Source: Methanocorpusculum sp. (lineage in GTDB: Archaea > Halobacteriota > Methanomicrobia > Methanomicrobiales > Methanocorpusculaceae). From it: 64,000 nt of DNA. The stretch is taken from assembly GCF_030655665.1 (NCBI RefSeq), contig NZ_JAUSPQ010000008.1, positions 372,001-436,000 on the forward strand, read 5' to 3'. The stretch's first letter is position 1. The number at the start of each line of letters is the position of its first letter. The position numbers and the translations under genes are program-made. Below are positions 43,315-50,300 of the stretch, in pieces. The notes beneath the pieces were generated by a model. It did not search any database and was not told the DNA's origin. It worked only from the letters and a program-made list of their open reading frames with translations.

Positions 43315-44967
43315 TTATCTTCTCCGATAGATCAGGATGCCGATCAAAAGAATTGCAATGCCCCCGGCAAGCAGAAACCGGACGTCAAAACCGATTCCGG
43401 CGGAGAGCGGATCTTTCTCATAGTCTCCATTCCAATCAAAGGTAAAGACTGCTGTATAATACTCGGCAGCCTCTGTGCTTTGTATGATCAGTCCGGCTTC
43501 ACGGTTGTTGTTCGGCGAGTTGTAGTTCCAGTTGATCGAACTGATCAGAACATACTCGCCGTCAACGATCACTCCTTTGTTGTGCAGTTTGGTAAGATAT
43601 GCGCTCGGTGAGAGCAGTTTTGCAGAAACGGCATTGCCGTATCTGTTCAGCGTTGCCACCAGTTCATCATTGTCCGCATCATCTTCAGTATTATAATACA
43701 TGCCGTCCAGCATCACTCGGATTTCAGCTCCACGGTCCGCTGCATCAAGGACTGCGGAGAGCCAGGTATTTTCACCATCGGGATACGGCGAGATATAGGC
43801 CTGCTGAATATCAATGGAGTTGGTCGCTGATCGAATAAGTTCAGGAACAAGGCTGCTGGTGTCCGGTGAGATGACCGGCGTTATGTTCACGTTATAGAGA
43901 GTCAGCTCAGAAAAATACGGAGTTATCTTTTCATCGGCCCAAGTCTCCGGCAGAGGTTCTGTTCCGGGGATGTAGGGATAAATGTCGTAGCCGGAAATGT
44001 CGGCGGTGAACACATCCGTGAAGTAATCGGCGATCTCTGCATCCCGGACAACTGCTCCCCATCCTCTGTTTCCTTTGGTTCCTGTGAGGGGTATGCCGCT
44101 TGGTTTGAAGTTTTCCGAAAGAACGACCGTTACGTAATCATCCGCCACCATATATTTTGCATGCAGATATAGGTACCTCGCGGGGAGGTTTCCCTCACTT
44201 TCGATCGTACTGACGGAGACGCCGTTTTCTGTCAGATAGTTCATCACGCCTTTTTCTTCATCAGAGATGCCGCCCACCGGACCTCCTTCGAGAAGGAGTG
44301 TTACCTCAACACCCCGATCTACAGCTGAGGCGATCTCACGGGCGATTTCCGGATGCGTAAACTCGTACATGGAGATCAGCAGGGTTTCGCTCGAGTCACG
44401 GATCACGCCGGTTACTGCAGAATATGACGAGTCCGGTGAGACGAACAGTGTCACCGAGTCTGCGATGAATGTTTCTGGAGAGAATCTGCTCTGCCCGATC
44501 TTATAGACCCGCTCGTCCCAGACCCCGTTTGTGTACACATGGACCAAACCATTCGATGCTGCAAGTTCATTTGGCCAGGAGACTGTCTGCACGGTTTGTC
44601 CCTGCAAAAGAATCGAGAGGTCATCACCGGTGTTCGCCAGTTGGAATCTTCCGCTCTGCAGGACGTTTGGTGTCGCCCCGCTCTCCAGGATCTCATAATC
44701 CGGGAGTGTGCCGTGGATCTGATTATATGCTGCGGCACTTCGGGCAACAACTATGCGCCCTCCGGAAACAGTCCCGGCAGGAAAAGAGATCGTTCCTTCA
44801 CCGTCGGAGACGGTCCATCCTGCGAGACTGCCAGTCCCTTCCAAAACAAAATACTCATCTCCGTCTCCGGAGGCATATCCATCAGGGCAGAACTCAGTGA
44901 GAACGAAAGCTGAGACGGGGGATATGCAGATGGTGAGGAGCAAAAGTGTGAGAAGCAACCTTTTCAT
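43315..44967 (-). CDS. Exported lamin-tail domain plus phospholipase D-like protein
   Basis: A 550-residue surface protein. A signal peptide (MKRLLLTLLLLTICISPVSA) precedes a lamin-tail domain (about 25-150: LTEFCPDGYASGDGDEYFVL, then WTVSDGEGTISFP). Two PLD-type HKD regions follow: HAKYMVADDYVTVVLSENF and HNKGVIVDGEYVLISSINWN, both with H-x-K intact. A C-terminal membrane helix and a basic tail (LLIGILIYRRR) anchor it. PLD enzymes of this type act as phospholipases or nucleases outside the cell; which one cannot be told. It is monocistronic. Confidence 0.86.
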   Translation of the reverse strand: MKRLLLTLLLLTICISPVSAFVLTEFCPDGYASGDGDEYFVLEGTGSLAGWTVSDGEGTISFPAGTVSGGRIVVARSAAAYNQIHGTLPDYEILESGATPNVLQSGRFQLANTGDDLSILLQGQTVQTVSWPNELAASNGLVHVYTNGVWDERVYKIGQSRFSPETFIADSVTLFVSPDSSYSAVTGVIRDSSETLLISMYEFTHPEIAREIASAVDRGVEVTLLLEGGPVGGISDEEKGVMNYLTENGVSVSTIESEGNLPARYLYLHAKYMVADDYVTVVLSENFKPSGIPLTGTKGNRGWGAVVRDAEIADYFTDVFTADISGYDIYPYIPGTEPLPETWADEKITPYFSELTLYNVNITPVISPDTSSLVPELIRSATNSIDIQQAYISPYPDGENTWLSAVLDAADRGAEIRVMLDGMYYNTEDDADNDELVATLNRYGNAVSAKLLSPSAYLTKLHNKGVIVDGEYVLISSINWNYNSPNNNREAGLIIQSTEAAEYYTAVFTFDWNGDYEKDPLSAGIGFDVRFLLAGGIAILLIGILIYRRR

Positions 44968-45003
44968 ACTGATTTTTCTTTATTTACGTCATAGTATTAG
45001 TGT

Positions 45004-45516
45004 ATGACGGACGGGACGGTGATAAAATTCGGCGGGAGTCTGATGGATATTGCAGGAGAGATACTTTCCGAGCTCCCGGTATCACCGATCCTTATCGTTC
45101 CAGGCGGCGGGATTTTTGCGGATTTTGTTCGGGCTGAGGAGATCGACGATGATGCCGCGCACTGGAAAGCGATCGATGCGATGGAAAAATACGGCAGGTT
45201 TCTTTCCACTTTCGGATATCCGGTCACGAGTGAACTCGTGATCCCAAAGGAACCTACGATATTTCTCCCAAAACGTCTTCTCCAAAGAGAAGACCCGCTC
45301 CCTCACACATGGGACATCACCTCCGACTCGATCTCGGCATGGATCGCTGGGGTCATCAAATGCCGTCTTCTGGTCATAAAATCAGCCGATTCAGAGACGG
45401 ATCTTCTAGATTCCTCGTTTCTATCCGTTCTTGCAGGAAGCGGCGTGTCTGCGGAGATCATCAACGGAAGGATCATTGGGAGTGTCCGGCATTACTTTGA
45501 AGCCACACGTTTATAA
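45004..45516 (+). CDS. Amino acid kinase family protein, MfnE-like
   Basis: A 170-residue amino-acid-kinase-fold protein: VIKFGGSLMD (nucleotide-binding start), ILIVPGGGIFADFVR, and a C-terminal LLVIKSADSETDL. It is shorter than most family members. Methanogen proteins of this group include MfnE, which phosphorylates 5-(aminomethyl)-3-furanmethanol phosphate in methanofuran synthesis; this is the most likely role but is not proven by the sequence. The ATG follows a TATA-like stretch by about 20 bases, implying a leaderless transcript. Confidence 0.7.
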   Translation: MTDGTVIKFGGSLMDIAGEILSELPVSPILIVPGGGIFADFVRAEEIDDDAAHWKAIDAMEKYGRFLSTFGYPVTSELVIPKEPTIFLPKRLLQREDPLPHTWDITSDSISAWIAGVIKCRLLVIKSADSETDLLDSSFLSVLAGSGVSAEIINGRIIGSVRHYFEATRL

Positions 45517-45551
45517 TAATCGGACGCCAATTAACTAAGGAGTTTGATCGT

Positions 45552-45713
45552 ATGGCAACTATAAAATGTACATCATGCAATGCCCCGCTCGCAGAGCGCG
45601 GTGCTACCGAGTTTAAATGCCCGGACTGTGGAGAGGTAATTTACCGCTGTGCACGCTGCAGAAAACAGAGTGTTAAATACACCTGCCCGAAGTGCGGATT
45701 CCAGGGGCTCTGA
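45552..45713 (+). CDS. Small zinc-ribbon protein, HVO_2753-like
   Basis: A 53-residue protein with four CxxC motifs: CTSC, CPDC, CARC, and CPKC, two zinc ribbons. The pattern ATIKCTSCNAPLAERG ... FKCPDCG is conserved across euryarchaea next to the EF-1beta gene, as here (start eight bases later). The function is unresolved; related haloarchaeal proteins affect motility and biofilm growth. A GGAG lies about eight bases ahead of the ATG. Confidence 0.88.
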   Translation: MATIKCTSCNAPLAERGATEFKCPDCGEVIYRCARCRKQSVKYTCPKCGFQGL

Positions 45714-45720
45714 ATAGTCA

Positions 45721-45981
45721 ATGGGTGAAGTTGTTGTTATTCTGAAAATCATGCCGGAATCCCCGGAAGTTGATCTTGAGAAACTTCAGGCAGACATCAG
45801 AGCAACAGTAGCCGGTATCGAAGATATGAAAATTGAACCGATCGGATTTGGTCTGTCTGCAATCAAGATTGCAATGATCACCGAAGATGATGAAGGAGCA
45901 GGCGACAAGATCGAAGCTCTATTCTCCCAGATCCCGGGCATCGACCGTGCAGAGATCGAATCTCTGAATCGGTTACTCTAA
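45721..45981 (+). CDS. ef1b: Elongation factor 1-beta (aEF-1beta)
   Basis: The GTP-exchange factor for aEF-1alpha. The 86-residue protein has the archaeal core EVVVILKIMPESPEVDLEKL and IEPIGFGLSAIKIAMI, the region that contacts EF-1alpha. It is translated downstream of the zinc-ribbon gene; the usual order in euryarchaea is the same. Confidence 0.95.
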   Translation: MGEVVVILKIMPESPEVDLEKLQADIRATVAGIEDMKIEPIGFGLSAIKIAMITEDDEGAGDKIEALFSQIPGIDRAEIESLNRLL

Positions 45982-45983
45982 AT

Positions 45984-46000
45984 ATCTTTTTTTTTCTTTT
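45984..46000 (+). terminator. T-run terminator after EF-1beta
   Basis: Immediately after the EF-1beta stop lies a long T tract (atcttttttttttctttt), the usual signal for intrinsic termination in archaea. Confidence 0.55.
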
Positions 46001-46374
46001 CAGAATGTTATTGACCGCATGATTCACCGATAATGATTTTACTGTTTTCACAGCAGGATATGGTGCAGAGTGTGGAATTGATCGAGTCACTAAAGGTGAA
46101 CACTTCATCTATGATTTGATGTGTTTTTTGTCCTTGTCTTTCGCCCGGTATTTTGTGAAAAAATTTGCACGATTTTCTCAATACTTTCAGGGGCGCATCG
46201 CCTGAAATGGCGTATTTTTTTTATTCGCGTTTAATCGTGCCGATTTTGATTTTGTGACCTATAATGGGTCGAAATCGATTTTCATGCCAAAATAGGTCGC
46301 AGATGACGAAAATAAGGAAAATAAGTCAGCAGAAAGCGAATCAGGCAATTTTGCGGGGATTTTTTTAAGGGAAA
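46001..46374. other. Non-coding stretch between EF-1beta and the AdoMetDC-like gene
   Basis: About 370 A/T-rich bases without a convincing gene on either strand. The short frames here are unsupported by codon pattern. Apart from the upstream promoter region of the next gene, I see no repeat or structured element that I can defend. Confidence 0.5.
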
Positions 46375-46385
46375 GATTTAAATGC
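46375..46385 (+). promoter_or_regulatory. TATA box of the AdoMetDC-like gene
   Basis: The bases gatttaaatgc resemble an archaeal TATA box. Transcription would begin near 46405, leaving an untranslated leader of about 155 bases, unusual for this organism whose messages are otherwise near-leaderless. Confidence 0.45.
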
Positions 46386-46404
46386 TCAACTGCTGACATA
46401 TTAT

Positions 46405-46560
46405 TATCCAACGTGTGCTGTATAGAGTAAATAAGCCGGGTTCCAAAACTGGAAAATACGGTGCTAAACCTCATAGATGAAGCCCCAGGCAGATTGTGTG
46501 TCTGAGGCGGTATGCAGCCTTTTAAGGTTGCAGGCACGCCACGATGGAAGGACTTTATCT
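46405..46560 (+). ncRNA. Structured 5' leader of the AdoMetDC-like gene
   Basis: The leader can form several hairpins: ttcca-aaac-tggaa (46441-46454), tcat-ag-atga (46471-46480), caga ... tctg (46490-46504), and a longer stem in which gcagcc/ggttgc (46514-46531) is extended by ggcg (46506-46509) pairing with cgcc (46537-46540). The last stem ends just ahead of the ribosome-binding site ggaagga (46545-46551). It matches no riboswitch class I recognise. An in-frame open reading stretch crosses the leader from 46477. Confidence 0.4.
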
Positions 46561-46977
46561 ATGAAACAGATGACAGCAAACCACCTGACCGACGCAGAGG
46601 TCATTGCAGAGTTTAAGAAAGAAGACTGCTGGGGTCTTTGCACCTCTATCGACCTGAAAGAGTGTGACCCGGCAACGATCCGTGATGCAGAAAAGATCCA
46701 CCAGTTCGTACTGGAACTTGCTGACCTGATCGATATGAAACGCTTCGGCGAACCACAGATCATCCACTTCGGCCCAAATGACAGAGTCGCCGGTTACTCA
46801 ATGACCCAGCTCATCGAGACTTCCCTCCTCTCTGCTCACTTTGCGAATGACACCAACGCAGCCTATATCGATATCTTCAGCTGCAAAGAGTATGTCCCCT
46901 CGGTCGCCGCAGCATTCTGTAAGAAGTTCTTCGGCGCAAAGGGAATGAACAACACTGTGTTCTTCCGCACCATCTAA
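46561..46977 (+). CDS. S-adenosylmethionine decarboxylase-like protein
   Basis: A 138-residue protein of the SpeH/AdoMetDC fold: MTQLIETSLLSAHFANDTNA followed by AYIDIFSCKEYVP corresponds to the pyruvoyl-site and beta-sheet region of class I prokaryotic AdoMetDC. The family's self-cleavage site is normally Glu-Ser-His; here the local sequence is ETSLLSAH, so processing and substrate are uncertain. True AdoMetDC makes the aminopropyl donor for spermidine. Relatives with altered active sites have been found to be other decarboxylases. The ATG at 46561 has the RBS ggaagga nine bases ahead; the ATG at 46477 lies inside the structured leader. Confidence 0.75.
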   Translation: MKQMTANHLTDAEVIAEFKKEDCWGLCTSIDLKECDPATIRDAEKIHQFVLELADLIDMKRFGEPQIIHFGPNDRVAGYSMTQLIETSLLSAHFANDTNAAYIDIFSCKEYVPSVAAAFCKKFFGAKGMNNTVFFRTI

Positions 46978-46998
46978 GTGCGTTCTCCGCCCTCCAAT

Positions 46999-47007
46999 AT
47001 TTTTTTT
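46999..47007 (+). terminator. T-run terminator after the AdoMetDC-like gene
   Basis: A run of eight T (atatttttttta) about 25 bases after the stop codon is consistent with archaeal intrinsic termination. Confidence 0.5.
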
Positions 47008-47318
47008 AGTTTCTCCTTTTAGATTCGATCTATTATGGAGACCGTTTGCCGTTTTTTCCTGCGCCCCTGAAGATGAATTTTAGGGTGTGATGTGAGTGGG
47101 TCCCACGCCGGATCGATATAATCATCGTCTGCAGACCTATTTTTTTATATGCAGGTAAAACCACACTATACTATCTCACGCGCTTTTGATTCCCGCGGCG
47201 ACCCCTTACCCGGGTATTTCTGAGGTATCACCCGCCATTTTGTATGCCTGAGTGACAATGCTTATAACTCCGTAAACACTCACCACAAATGTACTAATTT
47301 GCAAAAGGATATCCAATC
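47008..47318. other. Intergenic region before gatC with hairpins and gatC promoter
   Basis: No gene is convincing. An 11-base palindrome gtgggtcccac lies at 47096-47106. A second palindrome, gtctgcagac at 47127-47136, followed by a T-run (47140-47146), looks like a terminator with no annotated gene upstream. The gatC TATA box is cttataact (47261-47269), with the ribosome site aaaggat at 47304-47310. Confidence 0.5.
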
Positions 47319-47588
47319 ATGGTCAAAGAAAACGAAGTACTCCATATCGCCGAACTAGCAGATATCGGCATTTCATCCTCAGAACTCGGTAAATTTACCG
47401 AACATTTCAATGCAATTCTCGAATATTTCGACATTCTCGATACTTTAGAGGCCACTGGCCCTCTCGAGCGCCAACTCGTCAATATCTTCCGTGAGGATGA
47501 GGTTCGGCCATGCATTTCCCAGGAGGACGCCCTCCGAAACTCACACAATCCGGAAGACGGCTATATCCGTGCCCCGAAGGTGATCTGA
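47319..47588 (+). CDS. gatC: Asp/Glu-tRNA amidotransferase subunit GatC
   Basis: Small 89-residue subunit that stabilises GatA-GatB. The HIAELADIGISSSELGKF start, with later FNAILEYFDILDTLE and LRNSHNPEDGYIRAPKVI, is characteristic. In archaea GatCAB amidates misacylated Asp-tRNA(Asn). The stop of gatC is one base before the gatA start, so expression is coupled. The gene begins the operon gatC-gatA-gatB-topA-GGGPS. Confidence 0.95.
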   Translation: MVKENEVLHIAELADIGISSSELGKFTEHFNAILEYFDILDTLEATGPLERQLVNIFREDEVRPCISQEDALRNSHNPEDGYIRAPKVI

Positions 47589-47589
47589 A

Positions 47590-48864
47590 ATGAACGATAC
47601 CTACAATGCATATCTGAATACGACCGAAATTCCCGGGACCGGCTCCGGTATCCTTTCAGGGATCCGGGTTTCAATAAAAGACAATATCTCCACAAAAGAC
47701 ATCGAGACGACCTGTGCATCCAAAATACTCAAAGGATACATACCGCCCTATGATGCACACGCGGTCACTCTTCTGAAAGCGGCCGGTGCAGTTATCGCCG
47801 GTAAAACGAATATGGACGAGTTCGGTATGGGTTCAACTACCGAAAACAGTGCATTCGGTCCGACATTGAATCCGCGTGACACGACCCGCGTTCCCGGAGG
47901 AAGTTCCGGAGGTTCGGCGGCCGCGATCGCCGGGGGTCTAGTCCCCATGGCTCTTGGAAGCGACACCGGCGGATCCATCCGCTGTCCGGCTGCATGGTGC
48001 GGGATCGTTGGTCTGAAACCATCCTATGGCAGAGTCAGCCGATTTGGTCTGATCGCCTATGCCAACTCGTTTGAACAGATCGGTCCGTTGGCGGCCAATG
48101 TTCGTGATACGGCAAAACTCTTTTCCGTCATTGCCGGTCACGACAAAAAAGACTCGACGAGCGTCAACAAACCCTACGATGGGAACGTAGTTCCCGATAT
48201 CTGCGGGAAAACGATCGGTATCCCGAAGGAATATTTCGGAGAGGGAGTTGATGCAGATGTCGAAGCACAGGTCCGTCTCGCAATCAATAAGCTCGAAGAA
48301 CTCGGAGCAAAAACCACTGAGGTTTCACTCCCGTCCATGAAGTATGCCCTTCCGGCCTATTACGTTACCTGTACCTGCGAGGCAAGTTCCAATCTTGACC
48401 GATTCGACGGTGTCAGATTCGGTCCCGAACCGGAGATGAACCTCCCCTGGCACGATGCTTACACGAAAGTCCGTGAAGCAGGATTCGGGGCAGAAGTCAA
48501 ACGCAGGATCCTTCTTGGAACATTCGCTCTCACGGCAGGATACTACGGAAAATACTATGTGAAAGCCCAGCATGCAAGACAGCTCATTGCAAAAGATTTC
48601 GCTGCGGCTCTGCAGACCTGCGATCTCCTCGCAGGTCCGACGATGCCGAACGTGGCGCCGAAGATCGGCGAACTCACTGCCGACCCTCTTCAGATGTATC
48701 TGGCTGATATCCTGACCGTTCCGGCAAACATTGCCGGCATACCTGCGATCTCCATTCCCTGCGGAACTGCACACGGTATGCCAGTTGGTCTCCAGCTGAT
48801 GGGAAGAATGTTTGGCGAAGAGACCATTTTGAATGCTGCTCTGGCTTATGAGGAGGCGGTTTAA
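47590..48864 (+). CDS. gatA: Asp/Glu-tRNA amidotransferase subunit GatA
   Basis: Amidase-signature subunit that hydrolyses glutamine and supplies ammonia to GatB. The 424 residues carry VSIKDNI (catalytic Lys), GGSSGGSAAAIAGG (cis-Ser region), and GSDTGGSIRCPAAWCG (nucleophile Ser), followed by GLKPSYGRVSRFG. The length is slightly below the 450-490 of bacterial GatA, as in related methanogens. The stop abuts gatB. Confidence 0.96.
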   Translation: MNDTYNAYLNTTEIPGTGSGILSGIRVSIKDNISTKDIETTCASKILKGYIPPYDAHAVTLLKAAGAVIAGKTNMDEFGMGSTTENSAFGPTLNPRDTTRVPGGSSGGSAAAIAGGLVPMALGSDTGGSIRCPAAWCGIVGLKPSYGRVSRFGLIAYANSFEQIGPLAANVRDTAKLFSVIAGHDKKDSTSVNKPYDGNVVPDICGKTIGIPKEYFGEGVDADVEAQVRLAINKLEELGAKTTEVSLPSMKYALPAYYVTCTCEASSNLDRFDGVRFGPEPEMNLPWHDAYTKVREAGFGAEVKRRILLGTFALTAGYYGKYYVKAQHARQLIAKDFAAALQTCDLLAGPTMPNVAPKIGELTADPLQMYLADILTVPANIAGIPAISIPCGTAHGMPVGLQLMGRMFGEETILNAALAYEEAV

Positions 48865-50298
48865 ATGGCGGAAGAAAACTACGTCGTCGTGATCGGACTT
48901 GAGGTCCACTGTCAACTTGATACCGCATCGAAACTCTTCTGCGGATGCTCGGCTGATTTCCGTGCCGACGCACCGAACACACACGTATGTCCGGTATGTC
49001 TTGGTCTTCCGGGAGCACTTCCTGTCTTAAACAAAAAGGCGATCGAATACGCACTTAAAGTCGCGAAGGCTCTTAACTGCCGGATCCCCGAAGAGGGTGA
49101 GTTCTGCAGAAAGAATTACTTCTACCCGGATCTCGTCAAAGCATACCAGATCACGATGGGAGACAACCCGCTTGCACTTGGCGGCTACATTGAGATCGAA
49201 GACGACGCCGGAAATCCGAAGGTCGTCAACCTCACGAGAATCCATGTCGAAGAAGACCCGGGCAGACTTGTTCATATGGGGAATAAGGAACGCGGGCACT
49301 ACACTCTCGTCGACTATAACAGATCAGGTATTCCCCTGATCGAAATGGTCACCGAGCCCGAGCTTTGCTCCCCGAAAGAGGCACGCCGTCTCTTAAATAA
49401 ACTGCGGGCTACGCTCGAGTATCTCGACGTCTTCGATCCGGAAAAGGAAGGAAGCATCCGTGTCGATGCAAACATCTCCATCAAAGGACACGAGCGTGTT
49501 GAGATCAAGAACATCTCCTCGTACAAAGGGGTGGAGAAAGCTCTGACCTTTGAGATCACGAGACAGAAAAATCTGATCAGAAGGGGCGGTACGATCTCCC
49601 GCGAGACTCGTCATTTCCAGGAAGGAAAAGGCACAACCACCTCTGCACGATCAAAAGAGACCGCGAATGACTATCGGTACTTCCCTGAACCGGATCTGCC
49701 GGTCATTCGGGTGGCGAACTGGATCGACAACATCGCACTTCCCGAACTTCCGGATGCACGCCGCGACCGGTTCATGTCCCAGTACGGTATCGCCGTCAAT
49801 CATGCGAGAACGCTGACGGGAGATCTGCACTTAGCCGAGTTTTATGAACTCGTCGCTCCTGTAGGGGCGCAGATCGCTGCATCCTGGATCGCCGACATCC
49901 TGATCGGCGAACTCAACTACCGCGACATGCCGTTATCAAAGATAACCTCTCATGCCGGGCAGTTCAAAGAACTCATCGTCCTCGTCCGTGACCAGAAGAT
50001 CACCGACAAAGCAGGTGTCGAAGTTCTCCGTGTCTGGCTCGATTCCCTGGGCCAGGGTGAAAAGATCGAGTCTCCCGGTGCGATCGTGGAACGCCTCGGT
50101 CTTACCCGCGAGTCCGGAGAAAGTTTCCGCGGGATCGTCGAAACGATCCTGGCAAACAATCCCCAGCCGGTTGCTGACCATAAAGCCGGCAAAAAAGGTG
50201 CGTTGAACTTTATCGTCGGTCAGGTCCTGAAGGAAACCAAAGGAAAATCCGATCCCCGTGAAATTCATGCGATGATTGCAGAAATTCTCGGAGAGTAA
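48865..50298 (+). CDS. gatB: Asp/Glu-tRNA amidotransferase subunit GatB
   Basis: Kinase-type subunit that phosphorylates the side chain of the misacylated aminoacyl-tRNA and transfers ammonia to it. The 477 residues show IGLEVHCQLDTASKLFCGC, NTHVCPVCLGLPGALPVLNK, RKNYFYPDLVKAYQITM, HVEEDPGRL, and a C-terminal YqeY-like tail (NFIVGQVLKETKGKSDP). Four Cys in the N-terminal part may bind zinc. It is followed two bases later by topA. Confidence 0.96.
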   Translation: MAEENYVVVIGLEVHCQLDTASKLFCGCSADFRADAPNTHVCPVCLGLPGALPVLNKKAIEYALKVAKALNCRIPEEGEFCRKNYFYPDLVKAYQITMGDNPLALGGYIEIEDDAGNPKVVNLTRIHVEEDPGRLVHMGNKERGHYTLVDYNRSGIPLIEMVTEPELCSPKEARRLLNKLRATLEYLDVFDPEKEGSIRVDANISIKGHERVEIKNISSYKGVEKALTFEITRQKNLIRRGGTISRETRHFQEGKGTTTSARSKETANDYRYFPEPDLPVIRVANWIDNIALPELPDARRDRFMSQYGIAVNHARTLTGDLHLAEFYELVAPVGAQIAASWIADILIGELNYRDMPLSKITSHAGQFKELIVLVRDQKITDKAGVEVLRVWLDSLGQGEKIESPGAIVERLGLTRESGESFRGIVETILANNPQPVADHKAGKKGALNFIVGQVLKETKGKSDPREIHAMIAEILGE

Positions 50299-50300
50299 GC

